Assembly (NCBI RefSeq): GCF_003515685.1 | Contig: NZ_QWEG01000019.1 | Coordinates: forward strand, 1 to 59,374 | Length of the DNA: 59,374 nucleotides | Direction of reading: 5' to 3' | Origin: Neobacillus notoginsengisoli | GTDB taxonomy: Bacteria; Bacillota; Bacilli; Bacillales; Cytobacillaceae | In this document: positions 8,941-17,541 of the stretch, one piece after another | How the letters are laid out: each line of letters opens with the position of its first letter | Numbering within the stretch: the first letter of the stretch is position 1 | Translations under genes and position numbers: made by a program | The notes under the pieces: generated by a model | Database searches by the model: none | Told to the model about the DNA's origin: nothing | What the model saw: the letters and a program-made list of their open reading frames with translations, nothing else

Positions 8941-9927
8941 CTACAAAAGGTCTCTTCTCAAATCCTCTGCGGATTTTGGAGACAGATAACCGGGTGCAAC
9001 GTCAAAAACAGTCTTTGCACCAGCCTGTCCTTCTTTATTTAAACGATAAGCCGCTCTTGCATATGCCACTAGTACACTAGCTGTAAATTCAGGGTTGCTC
9101 TCTAAGTTAAGCGAGAATTCAATAATTTGTTTATTGTCATTCCCTGTTTTTCCGCTTCGAATGACAAAACCACCGTGTGGCAATTTTGAGTGGTTATCTT
9201 TTAATTCTTCTGCTGTAATAAAGTGTACTTCTGTCTCATAGTCAGCAAAGTAGTTCGGCATTGTTTTAATTTCATGCTCAATTTTTGCTTGATCATAACC
9301 TTCTTCAGCGACCACATAACAGACACGGCGATGTTTTTCACCTGTTGAAAGCTCAGGGTTGACTCCGCTTTTCACCTTTTCAATCGCTTCATCAATCGGA
9401 ACCGTATACTGAACACCGCCAACTACACCCTCTACGCGACGAACCGCATCTGAATGCCCTTGGCTAAGCCCTTCCCCCCAGAAAGAATAAGTAGCACCAT
9501 TTGGTAGGATCGCTTCTGTCATTAAGCGATTAATAGAGAACAAACCAGGATCCCAGCCGACTGAGATAATGCTCGTCTTGCCGCTTTCTTTCGCCGCTTC
9601 ATCAACCGCACTGAAATATTCAGGAATCTTTGCGTGTGTATCATAACTATCGATCGTGTTAAACATTTTTGCAAAATGAGGACCTTGTTCTGGAAGATCT
9701 GTTGCAGAACCTCCACACAAAATCATGACATCTATTTTATTTTTATATTCCTCCGCACTTGAGATATGCAAAACCTCTACATTCGGTTCATTGATGGAAA
9801 GACTTTCAGGTGCCCTTCTTGTAAAAACAGCCACAAGCTCCATATCTGAACATTGCTTGATTGCTTCAATCGTTCCTCTGCCAAGGTTACCATAGCCTAC
9901 AATTCCTACTTTAATTTGATTATTCAA
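8941..9927 (-). CDS. ddh: meso-Diaminopimelate dehydrogenase
   Basis: 328 aa, the family length. NADPH-dependent enzyme converting tetrahydrodipicolinate plus ammonia to meso-DAP in one step (EC 1.4.1.16), for lysine and peptidoglycan synthesis. The N-terminal Rossmann loop is GIVGYGNLGRGT; the family blocks SYDTHAKIPEYF, SVGWDPGLFSINR, WGEGLSQGHSDAVRRV and PHGGFVIRSG are present. The start is TTG, with GGAG eight bases upstream, giving MNNQIKV. Most Bacillus species use the acetylase (dapH) pathway, so a Ddh is a less common alternative or addition. It is flanked by REP-like elements on both sides, which fits an inserted single gene. Confidence 0.93.
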   Translation of the reverse strand: MNNQIKVGIVGYGNLGRGTIEAIKQCSDMELVAVFTRRAPESLSINEPNVEVLHISSAEEYKNKIDVMILCGGSATDLPEQGPHFAKMFNTIDSYDTHAKIPEYFSAVDEAAKESGKTSIISVGWDPGLFSINRLMTEAILPNGATYSFWGEGLSQGHSDAVRRVEGVVGGVQYTVPIDEAIEKVKSGVNPELSTGEKHRRVCYVVAEEGYDQAKIEHEIKTMPNYFADYETEVHFITAEELKDNHSKLPHGGFVIRSGKTGNDNKQIIEFSLNLESNPEFTASVLVAYARAAYRLNKEGQAGAKTVFDVAPGYLSPKSAEDLRRDLL

Positions 9928-9981
9928 TACTTTTTCTCCATTTCTATATTTTGTTTATTTTTCATTATAAATTAAAGAAAA

Positions 9982-10044
9982 GTGCCTGTCACTTCCCGAA
10001 CTTTGTTGATAAGATCCGGGGATCATACGGGTAGTGACAGGCAC
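9982..10044. repeat. REP-like palindromic element, complete copy
   Basis: Outer arms GTGCCTGTCACTTCCCG and CGGGTAGTGACAGGCAC form a long near-perfect hairpin. Single-arm copies lie at 6387-6415 and 12500-12522. Elements of this GTGCCTGTCAC type are common between Bacillus genes and look like REP sequences mobilised by RAYT transposases; no RAYT gene is in the window. Confidence 0.7.
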
Positions 10045-10088
10045 ACTCTTAAGCATTGCCATACATCAGGCTTCAAATTCTAATTTGC

Positions 10089-12404
10089 TTAACTCCTGTC
10101 CTTGCTATCTTTTTCCCCATTTCGTATTTTCTGCAAAGCTTTCTTCATATCAGCCAGTTCAAGTTTTGATAGCGTATCGGCATCGGCTGAAGCAATATCT
10201 TCCATCAAGGAGAGCCTCAATGACTGGGCCTGGATCGCCTCTTCGATAAGATTCGCAGCAAACCTGCCATTCCCCGAGACCTGCCTGCTCTCGAGAGACT
10301 CAAGGATATAGGCCTCCGCGTCCCTGGAAAGCCTGTATTGATAAGTTTCTGCATAGTTGATCATAATATCAAGGAGTTCCTCTGTATTGTAATCAGGAAA
10401 ATGGAAGAATTTTTTAAATCGGGACCTTAACCCAGGGTTAAATTCCAGAAGGGCTTCCATTTGTTTCGGGTATCCTGCAAGGACAATAACGAGATTTTCA
10501 TTATGCCTCGTCATTTCATCGACTAGTGTTTCAATAGCCTCCTTGCCGAAATCCCCTCCAGATGCGCTAAGCAGTGAATATGCTTCATCAATGAACAGGA
10601 CCCCTCCGAGTGCATCACGGACTTTCTTTCTCGTTTTCTCGGCTGTTTGGCCGACATAACCGGCGACAAGGTCCGCTCTGCTGGCAATCACCAAATGGCC
10701 TCGTTTTAGAAAGCCATTTTCTTTTAAAATTTCCGCATATATTTTTGCTACCGTTGTCTTTCCTGTACCGGGGTTTCCGGTAAATACTGAATGTAGCTGT
10801 ATGGGGACCGTGGGCATACCGCTGTCCCTTCTCATTTGCTGGAGCTTGACGAAGGCCGCCAAGGTTTTCATTTCACCCTTTAAGGAATGCAACCCGATCA
10901 GGTGGTCCAGTTTTTCAAGAGGCCGGTTGCGATTTCCCTGGACTGGCAGCTTGAAATCATTTCCGTCTAGAATAGAGAAACGAAGAATGTCTAACACACT
11001 GTCATCTTTCGCTGCTCCCTTTCGAAAAATCGCCTCAAGTACGAGGTTATGAACAGTTCTAGCGTTCCCAAATGTTTCGTCTACCCTTTCACGTTCAAGC
11101 CGTTCCTCTAGCGCGCTCTTTGCCGTTCTTGTTAATAGATAGTCATTGTCCTCGGCAATTTTCTCACCAATTGTAACAAGTTCCTTATTTGTATAGTCAC
11201 GAAGGAAAATGTGGTTGGATTGGGGGAATCGGCTTCGAAGGCCCGGATTCGCATCTAGGAAAATTCTCATTTCTTCTGGATAACCAGCCAGGATAACTGC
11301 GAACTTCCCGCCAAATTCCTCTCCGGTCATCAATGAAACGAGTGTATCAATTGCGGCTTGTCCATAATCATTGCCTGTTTGGCCTTCCCGTTTAAGGCTA
11401 TAGGCTTCATCAATGAACAGGACTCCTCCAACAGCCTTACTGACAATTGCGCGAACATTTTCCTCCGTTTGGCCAACATAGGATCCTACCAGCTGAGATC
11501 TATTTGTTTCTATGACCTCTTCCCTTGGCAAAAATCCAAGCTCATGAAAAATTCTTGCCAAAAGCCTGGACAGGGTTGTTTTTCCCGTACCCGGGTTCCC
11601 GGTAAGGACAAAATTCAAGCTCAGCTCATCTTTCATCTGGAAGCCCATGTCCTTACGCTTTTTTTGAAACTTAAGGTACTGATAATAATCCTTGACGCGG
11701 CCTTTGACCGTTTCAAGGCCGATCATCTGATTTAGTTCATCAATTGGATCCACGGCTGTTTCTTTTTCCCGCTCTGTCAATTCAGCGAATTGGCTGGCCC
11801 ATTCTTTTTTTATTGCCTCTACCTGATCAAGCCTGGTGGACAATTCATCCATATAGGCCGCTGTGTGAAAAACTCCTGTAATCGATTGTTCGTATTCCTC
11901 GGCAGCTTTTAAAAGCTCGCTCGTTGATTTGATTGCATCCAGCAACAAGTTATAAAGTTTTGTCTGTATTGGGTCCACAGCACTCTGATACGAGTTGTCC
12001 AGTTGATCAAGCTGATCATCAGCCTGTTCAAGGAAGTTTCGGCAGATCATTATATATTCATCAGCGATTTTCTTCTTTGTCGTCCGATTATCCGTTTCCC
12101 TGATAGGCGGAAAATCCAATGAGTCTAAAAATGGCTCTGCCATCTGCAAGGCAGATTTGTCCCGGAATCCCTGTGCGTCACGATTCGCTGGGTCGAGCTC
12201 AGCAGCCCGCTTCATCCAGACTATCCCAAGCCGGTCCCTTTCGTCTTTGTGGAAGCGGGATTTCGCAGCCATCACAAGCAGTCGGGCAATTTCTTCGGCG
12301 CCAAGTGTCTGGTCATGCTCCATGATATAAGCAAGGATTTCTGCCTCATCATCGATATACCCTCTTTGTTCCAGTTCATTGTTCCATTTTGTTAACTGCT
12401 GCAT
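10089..12404 (-). CDS. Double AAA+ ATPase of the CbbX/SpoVK family
   Basis: 771 aa. An alpha-helical N-terminal region (1-220, with a TPR-like start) precedes two CbxX/CfqX-type AAA+ modules. The first has Walker A GNPGTGKTT at 269-277 and Walker B GGVLFIDEAYSL; the second has Walker A at 543-551 and the same Walker B. Arginine-finger regions NPGLRSRF follow in both. B. subtilis SpoVK and CbbX have one such module; the tandem form is a larger relative found in Firmicutes. It probably remodels a protein partner by ATP hydrolysis; the partner is unknown. Start: GAGG six bases before the ATG. Monocistronic. Confidence 0.87.
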   Translation of the reverse strand: MQQLTKWNNELEQRGYIDDEAEILAYIMEHDQTLGAEEIARLLVMAAKSRFHKDERDRLGIVWMKRAAELDPANRDAQGFRDKSALQMAEPFLDSLDFPPIRETDNRTTKKKIADEYIMICRNFLEQADDQLDQLDNSYQSAVDPIQTKLYNLLLDAIKSTSELLKAAEEYEQSITGVFHTAAYMDELSTRLDQVEAIKKEWASQFAELTEREKETAVDPIDELNQMIGLETVKGRVKDYYQYLKFQKKRKDMGFQMKDELSLNFVLTGNPGTGKTTLSRLLARIFHELGFLPREEVIETNRSQLVGSYVGQTEENVRAIVSKAVGGVLFIDEAYSLKREGQTGNDYGQAAIDTLVSLMTGEEFGGKFAVILAGYPEEMRIFLDANPGLRSRFPQSNHIFLRDYTNKELVTIGEKIAEDNDYLLTRTAKSALEERLERERVDETFGNARTVHNLVLEAIFRKGAAKDDSVLDILRFSILDGNDFKLPVQGNRNRPLEKLDHLIGLHSLKGEMKTLAAFVKLQQMRRDSGMPTVPIQLHSVFTGNPGTGKTTVAKIYAEILKENGFLKRGHLVIASRADLVAGYVGQTAEKTRKKVRDALGGVLFIDEAYSLLSASGGDFGKEAIETLVDEMTRHNENLVIVLAGYPKQMEALLEFNPGLRSRFKKFFHFPDYNTEELLDIMINYAETYQYRLSRDAEAYILESLESRQVSGNGRFAANLIEEAIQAQSLRLSLMEDIASADADTLSKLELADMKKALQKIRNGEKDSKDRS

Positions 12405-12499
12405 AGTTCCTCACTTCTGTTTACTGTTTTTTACTATCGTATCATATTGGGTACGTTGCTAGGAAAGGGTGTGCTTAAGAGGAAAAAAGACCTATCAGA

Positions 12500-12522
12500 G
12501 TGCCTGTCACTTTCCGGACTTT
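12500..12522. repeat. REP-like half-element (GTGCCTGTCAC family)
   Basis: GTGCCTGTCACTTTCCGGAC matches the left arm of the complete element at 9982-10044; the right arm is missing here. Confidence 0.6.
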
Positions 12523-12550
12523 CTCGTTTCATAGAATGTTCCACAAACAT

Positions 12551-12594
12551 AAAAAATGCATGACAAACAGTGTAGGAACCACTGTTCTCATGCA
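12551..12594 (-). terminator. Terminator after rlmD
   Basis: Minus-strand stem GCATGAGAACAGTG / CACTGTTTGTCATGC followed by ATTTTTT, a few bases past the rlmD stop codon. Confidence 0.85.
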
Positions 12595-12603
12595 CAAATC
12601 AGT

Positions 12604-13980
12604 TTATATACCTATAAAACTTAACCATGAAACGCACTCGACATGCGTCGTCTGCGGAAACATATCAACCGGCTGGACTTCAATTGTCTTGTACCCGCCA
12701 TCTTCGAGAATACGTAGGTCTCGGGCCAATGTTCCCGGGTTGCACGATACATAGACTACCTTTTTCGGTTTCATGTTAATAATCGTTTGAAGCAGCGCTT
12801 CATCACAGCCTTTTCGGGGCGGGTCGACGACGAGGACGTCGGCCTTGTTTCCCTCTTTATACCACTTTGGAATGACAACTTCCGCTTCTCCTGCTTCGAA
12901 TTCGGCGTTCATGATTCCGTTCAGCTCGGCATTCCTTTTTGCGTCCTCAATTGCCTGTGGAACGACTTCCACCCCGAATACCAGTCCCGCCTTTTGTGCT
13001 AGGAAGAGGGAGATTGTGCCGATGCCGCAGTAAGCGTCAATGACTGTCTCGCCGCCGGTCAGCCCGGTATATTCGAGCGCTTTATCGTACAGCACTTTCG
13101 TCTGGTCGGGATTGACCTGGTAAAATGACAATGCCGAAATCGCGAATTTTACGTCGCCGATCGTATCGTAAATAAATTCATTACCCCAAATAACCGTCGT
13201 CTCCGGCCCCATGATGACATTCGTCCTCATCGAGTTAACGTTATGGACAATCGATTTCACCTTAGGAAGCCGGACGGTAATTTCCTCAATCAGCTCATTT
13301 TTATGAGGAAGCTCAAGAGTCCGGGTAATCAGGACAACCATTAGCTCACCGGTTTCCTTTCCATACCGGGCCATAATATGGCGAAGGACGCCTTTATGGG
13401 TTTCCTCGTTATAAGGAGCAATGCCTAGCTCGCTGCATATATCCTTTACAGCTTTAATCGCTTCGTTCACCTCGGGAAGCTGAATCAGACTCTCATCCGT
13501 ATCAACAATTTCATGGCTTCTTTGCTTGAAAAAGCCAGCGATTAGCTTACCATCCTTCTCGCCGACAGGAACCTGGGCTTTGTTCCGGTAATGCCACGGC
13601 TCTTCCATACCGAGAACCGGGTAAACAACGACATCCTCAAGCTTACCGATTCGCGTTAGAACCTGGCGTACCTGGTTTTCCTTGTACTTCAGCTGGCCTT
13701 CATATGTCATATGCTCAAGTTGGCAGCCGCCGTATTTATGGCTGTCCTCACGTGGAATTTCAACCCGGTAAGGACTTTTATCGTTCAGTTCGACCAACTT
13801 GCCAATCGCATAATTCTTTTGCGTTTTGATGATTTTTATTTTGCCCGTTTCCCCTGGCAGTGCACGTCGAACGAACACCGGAAAGCCATCAATCTTCGCA
13901 ACACCGGCGCCGTCATGGGTCAGGTCTTCAAAACGGACAGTAATCTCTTCATTTTTTCTGACTGGAATAGATTTTTTCAT
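12604..13980 (-). CDS. rlmD: 23S rRNA (uracil-5-)-methyltransferase RlmD/RlmCD type
   Basis: 458 aa; orthologue of B. subtilis YefA (RlmCD), which methylates 23S rRNA uridines (U747 and U1939) with SAM. An N-terminal TRAM domain (about 1-60, [18 protein letters not shown]) precedes the methyltransferase domain with [14 protein letters not shown] (SAM loop), DPPRKGCD and the catalytic cysteine in [11 protein letters not shown]. Only one Cys remains near GGCQLEHM, so the E. coli-type iron-sulphur cluster is not expected. Start at 13980 has GAGG at good spacing; the upstream ATG at 14025 lacks one. It may be transcribed with the upstream membrane protein gene, whose stop lies 68 bp away. Confidence 0.93.
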   Translation of the reverse strand: MKKSIPVRKNEEITVRFEDLTHDGAGVAKIDGFPVFVRRALPGETGKIKIIKTQKNYAIGKLVELNDKSPYRVEIPREDSHKYGGCQLEHMTYEGQLKYKENQVRQVLTRIGKLEDVVVYPVLGMEEPWHYRNKAQVPVGEKDGKLIAGFFKQRSHEIVDTDESLIQLPEVNEAIKAVKDICSELGIAPYNEETHKGVLRHIMARYGKETGELMVVLITRTLELPHKNELIEEITVRLPKVKSIVHNVNSMRTNVIMGPETTVIWGNEFIYDTIGDVKFAISALSFYQVNPDQTKVLYDKALEYTGLTGGETVIDAYCGIGTISLFLAQKAGLVFGVEVVPQAIEDAKRNAELNGIMNAEFEAGEAEVVIPKWYKEGNKADVLVVDPPRKGCDEALLQTIINMKPKKVVYVSCNPGTLARDLRILEDGGYKTIEVQPVDMFPQTTHVECVSWLSFIGI

Positions 13981-14048
13981 CTTTAACCTCGCACTTTTGT
14001 GATAACAGGATTTTATCATATCCAAAAGGCGATTGCGAAAAGCTGGTA

Positions 14049-14663
14049 TTATGGCTCGTTCGGGTCAATGGTGCCTAAATTAGCAGAGGCCAGCTTTAGC
14101 ATCTTCCTGACTTGGATGAAAAGATAAATATATAGTGCCAATAAACCAAAAACGAGGAAGAATCCTTCTCCACCTAATTGGTAGGTAACTGTATTTTTTG
14201 TCAACAGGGTTGCTCCTATAAAAACAACTGCTCCGATTACTTGGAATACCGTATATAATTTATACGTTTTTTCTGCTGTCTCCTGTAGATTGGCATTCCC
14301 TAATTTCCCTGCTTCCTCCCCGATCCCTTTTGCAAGATGAAAGAAAAAGAATATCGAAAGAAAAGCTGTCAGGAAAAGGGTTGTAGACATATAGAGTTTC
14401 CCTTCAGCTGCCAATGAATTATTGAGCACCCCATTTAATATCTCAACATATTTCACGATAATCCCCAACGCCGAAAGGACGATTAACAGCAGCGAAGTTT
14501 TTTTCGCCATGGTAAAATTTCTGTTCTGAATGTGTCTGAAAATTTGCCCGGCGCCCACATATAGAAGCACATAGCCGATAATATCGGGAAAAATATTCAC
14601 CGGACCCAAATTAAAATTGAAAAAAATAAAAAAGAAGCCGACAATCATTGTGCCAAAACCCAT
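14049..14663 (-). CDS. Hypothetical integral membrane protein
   Basis: 204 aa with about six hydrophobic segments, including [66 protein letters not shown] and [12 protein letters not shown]. Family not recognised. A short charged loop ([21 protein letters not shown]) lies mid-protein. The gene starts about 70 bp from the divergent secreted protein gene and precedes rlmD on the same strand. Confidence 0.75.
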   Translation of the reverse strand: MGFGTMIVGFFFIFFNFNLGPVNIFPDIIGYVLLYVGAGQIFRHIQNRNFTMAKKTSLLLIVLSALGIIVKYVEILNGVLNNSLAAEGKLYMSTTLFLTAFLSIFFFFHLAKGIGEEAGKLGNANLQETAEKTYKLYTVFQVIGAVVFIGATLLTKNTVTYQLGGEGFFLVFGLLALYIYLFIQVRKMLKLASANLGTIDPNEP

Positions 14664-14744
14664 TGTTATCCCCCTATCTCAAATGTCGGTCCTATTGTAT
14701 AATAATGGTATTATACTATGATTTCCGGGGAAGGAGGAGCACCG

Positions 14745-15581
14745 CTGAAAAATAATCTTTTACTGCTTCGCGCGGCGGGGCTGCTTATCACATTATTATT
14801 TATTTTTACAGGAATTACTTATTGGGATCAGACATCTCAGGCGGCTGCTATCACTGATCCTAGAAAGTTCGAGGACCCAGACCCGTCAATTGCGGAAAGC
14901 GACATGAAGAAATTGGAGATGCTTGGTTTTTCGAGGATTGCGATTACCAATATGACAAAAGAAGAAGCTGCTGAGTTCTTAAAAATCGATGGGAAGGTTG
15001 TCGATCAAGTAGAAAGCTATGAGAGAATAGTAAAGGATAACGGCAAGGTTTTATCAAAAAAGAAGTATATGTCCCTCTTGAACTCGTATGCCAAATCCTC
15101 AACCCCGCGTGCCACCAGCCTTGAAAAGGTCAACATGAGCCTTTTGCATGAAGGGGACAGGAAGTTTACTGTGATCACGGAACACCACTTCGACTACATT
15201 ACCGGACCAATTCAGCCAATGGAAATTGAAATCCAGCTGGGGGAGGAGGACACACTTCTTGATCAGAAGGCAAAGCAATGGGTTTGGACCGTTTCCGACT
15301 TCAGCCCCGAAAAGCTGCATTGGGGCAGTGAAGAAATATGGGCAACCGGGAAGCCAATGAAAGAGAATGAATTCACCTTTTGGGATTCTTCAAGTCCGGC
15401 CCTTTATTATTCTGTTCCCTGGGTTCAGCCGAGTTTCCTTGAGGACGTTGTGGGCCTTCATTTCATGACAGTTATCCGCTTTGAAGTTCCGGATGATTAT
15501 AACTTTGCCGATGTTTACATGCAGGGAATGGGGCCGTATTTATCCCAGCATCTGCAATACGAAATTAAAAATGGAGAATAA
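14745..15581 (+). CDS. Secreted or membrane-anchored hypothetical protein, probable CTG start
   Basis: 278 aa. After MKNN comes a hydrophobic segment (LLLLRAAGLLITLLFIFTGI), then an extracytoplasmic domain of unknown family. The in-frame ATG at 14718 has no ribosome site and sits inside an A/T-rich TATAAT-like stretch that may be the promoter. AAGGAGG lies seven bases before CTG at 14745, and that start gives a proper n-region (KNN) before the signal segment. If CTG is not used, the protein is nine residues longer. Divergent from the membrane protein gene; followed by a convergent GNAT gene. Confidence 0.7.
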   Translation: MKNNLLLLRAAGLLITLLFIFTGITYWDQTSQAAAITDPRKFEDPDPSIAESDMKKLEMLGFSRIAITNMTKEEAAEFLKIDGKVVDQVESYERIVKDNGKVLSKKKYMSLLNSYAKSSTPRATSLEKVNMSLLHEGDRKFTVITEHHFDYITGPIQPMEIEIQLGEEDTLLDQKAKQWVWTVSDFSPEKLHWGSEEIWATGKPMKENEFTFWDSSSPALYYSVPWVQPSFLEDVVGLHFMTVIRFEVPDDYNFADVYMQGMGPYLSQHLQYEIKNGE

Positions 15582-15679
15582 GTTAACGCTTCAGGCGGTA
15601 GAGCTACCTGAAGCGTTCTGTTCTTTTAGGGACTATCTTTATTTTTGCAAAAAAGTGCACGGCTCCTGCAAACAATCTA

Positions 15680-16228
15680 CTACAAAAACTTCGCCATTAG
15701 AAAAAGGTTATGATAGCCGTCCTCAGTTTTAACCGCTTTTCGCTTGATCCCTTCCATTTCAAAGCCAGCCTTTTTATAAAGGGCAATAGCACCGAAATTG
15801 TCAGAGAATACCTCCAGTGAAACTTTTTCAATCGTTTCGTTTTCGGACGCCCATTCAAGCATGGTTTCCAGCAGCGCTTTACCAACTCCGTTATTCCGGT
15901 ATTCCCGTTTCACACTCATGCCGAACGAGCCTTGATGCCTATTTCGGATTCTATTGCCATTGTGAAAATCCAGGAAACCGATAATTACCTCATCAAGTTC
16001 CGCAACCAAAGCAAGCTTATTTGCATCTTCAACAATATTGGTTAGCCATGCCTCCTGCTGGTCTTCGGTTTGAGTAAGTTCCTCTGGGGTTGTGATTAGA
16101 TGAGGAGAATCAGCAAGAATTTCCTTGGTATACGTAAGAACTTTTTCTGCATCTTCCGGGAGCGCCTCCCTAACGATAAAGCAGCCGCCGTTACTGAAAG
16201 TAAACTGTTTCGGTTCTATTATTGCCAA
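15680..16228 (-). CDS. GNAT family N-acetyltransferase
   Basis: 182 aa. GNAT fold: FIVREALPEDAEKVLTYTK (beta1-alpha1), IIGFLDFHNG, the acetyl-CoA loop in KREYRNNGVGKALLE (Q/RxxGxG/A), and the C-terminal SLEVFSDNFGAIALYKKAGF. The open frame continues upstream into the tandem array, but that part is an artefact. The TTG at 16228 has AGGGGGA at ideal distance, giving MAIIEPKQF, whereas the ATG at 16252 has none. Substrate unknown; related enzymes acetylate small amines, peptides or ribosomal proteins. The 52-bp array begins about 110 bp upstream. Confidence 0.85.
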   Translation of the reverse strand: MAIIEPKQFTFSNGGCFIVREALPEDAEKVLTYTKEILADSPHLITTPEELTQTEDQQEAWLTNIVEDANKLALVAELDEVIIGFLDFHNGNRIRNRHQGSFGMSVKREYRNNGVGKALLETMLEWASENETIEKVSLEVFSDNFGAIALYKKAGFEMEGIKRKAVKTEDGYHNLFLMAKFL

Positions 16229-16341
16229 AAGAAATCCCCCTATCGCACTCATATTTGCTTCTATTTTAAAACAAACTGCTGGTGCTTTGGCTAAATTTAC
16301 AAAGGTATAACGAAATTTTAAGAAAACTCTCGAACTAGTTA

Positions 16342-17450
16342 GCGTCAAAGTCTCGTGTAAAAACCAGATTGTATGGCGCGCAAAGGGGCGACTCGCGCCA
16401 AAGTCTCGTTTAAAATTAGATTGAATGACGTGCAAGGCGGCGATTCGCGCCAAAGTCTCGATTAAAATTAGATTGAATGACGCGCAAGGCGGCAATTCGC
16501 GCCAAAGTCTCGTGTAAAAGCAGATTGAATGGCGCGCAAGGCGGCGATTCGCGCCAAAGTCTCGTGTAAAAGAAGATTGAATGGCGCGCAAGACTGCGAT
16601 TCGCGCCAAAGTCTCGTGTAAAAGCAGATTGAATGACGCGCATGGCTGTGATTCGCGTCAAAGTCTCGTTTAAAAACAGATTGAATGACGCGCAAGACTG
16701 CGATTCGCGCCAAAGTCTCGTGTAAAAGCAGATTGAATGACGCGCATGGCTGTGATTCGCGTCAAAGTCTCGTGTAAAAGCAGATTGAATGACGCGCAAG
16801 CCTGTGATTCGCGTCAAAGTCTCGTTTAAAAGCAGATTGAATGACGCGCAAGACGGCGATTCGCGTCAAAGTCTCGTTTAAAAACGGATTGAATGGCGCG
16901 TAAGACTGCGATTCGCGTCAAAGTCTCGTTTAAAAGAAGATTGAATGGCGCGCATGACGGCGATTCGCGTCAAAGTCTCGTTTAATAGCAGATTGAATGG
17001 CGCGCAAGGCGGCGATTTGCGCCAAAGTCTCGTTCCAAATCCGTTTGAATGACGCGCAAGGCTGTGATTCGCGTCAGAGTCTCGCTTAAAAGCAGATTGA
17101 ATGGCGCGCAAGAATGCGATTCGCGTCAAAGTCTCGTTTAAAAGCAGATTGAATGACGCGCAAGACGGCGATTCGCATCAAAGTCTCGTTTAAAAAAGGA
17201 TTGAATGGCGCGCAAGGCTGTGATTCGCGTCAAAGTCTCGTTTAAAAACGGATTGAATGGCGCGTAAGACTGCGATTCGCGTCAAAGTCTCGTGTAAAAG
17301 CTGATTGAATGGCGCGTAAGGCGGCGATTCGCGCCAAAGTCTCGTGTAAAAACAGATTGAATGACGCGCATGGCTGCGATTCGCGCCAAAGTCTCGTTTA
17401 AAAACAGATTGAATGACGCGCAAGACGGCGATTCGCGCCAAAGCAAGCGG
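16342..17450. repeat. Tandem array A: 21 units of 52 bp, hairpin plus linker
   Basis: GCGYCAAAG recurs at 16342, 16395, 16447, 16499 and then every 52 bp to 17435. Each unit holds TGRCGCG, a 13-base loop (such as CAAGGCGGCGATT), then CGCGYCA, followed by a linker of about 25 bp beginning AAGTCTCGTTTAAAA. The array fills the whole gap between the pncB terminator and the GNAT gene. Because 52 is not a multiple of three and stop codons are rare on the minus strand, long false frames run through it in all phases. Array B at 36430 is homologous. Confidence 0.95.
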
Positions 17451-17499
17451 ATTGGTTGACGCGCAAGGCCCGGTTTGCGATAGAGATTCTGAACAACAC

Positions 17500-17538
17500 A
17501 CAAAAAAGCGCCCGGACATCCGGACGCCTTCAATCAAT
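17500..17538 (-). terminator. Terminator after pncB
   Basis: Minus strand GGCGTCCGGATGTCCGGGCGC followed by six T residues, about 10 bp past the pncB stop codon. It separates pncB from tandem array A. Confidence 0.75.
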
Positions 17539-17541
17539 ACT

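Noticed and set aside
16342-17450. CRISPR array
   Set aside because: The whole 52-bp unit is conserved; there are no unique spacers, no leader and no cas genes.
16342-17450. Stem covariation as proof of an RNA hairpin
   Set aside because: Pairing at the variable stem position is Watson-Crick in 11 of 21 units, about what random combination gives.
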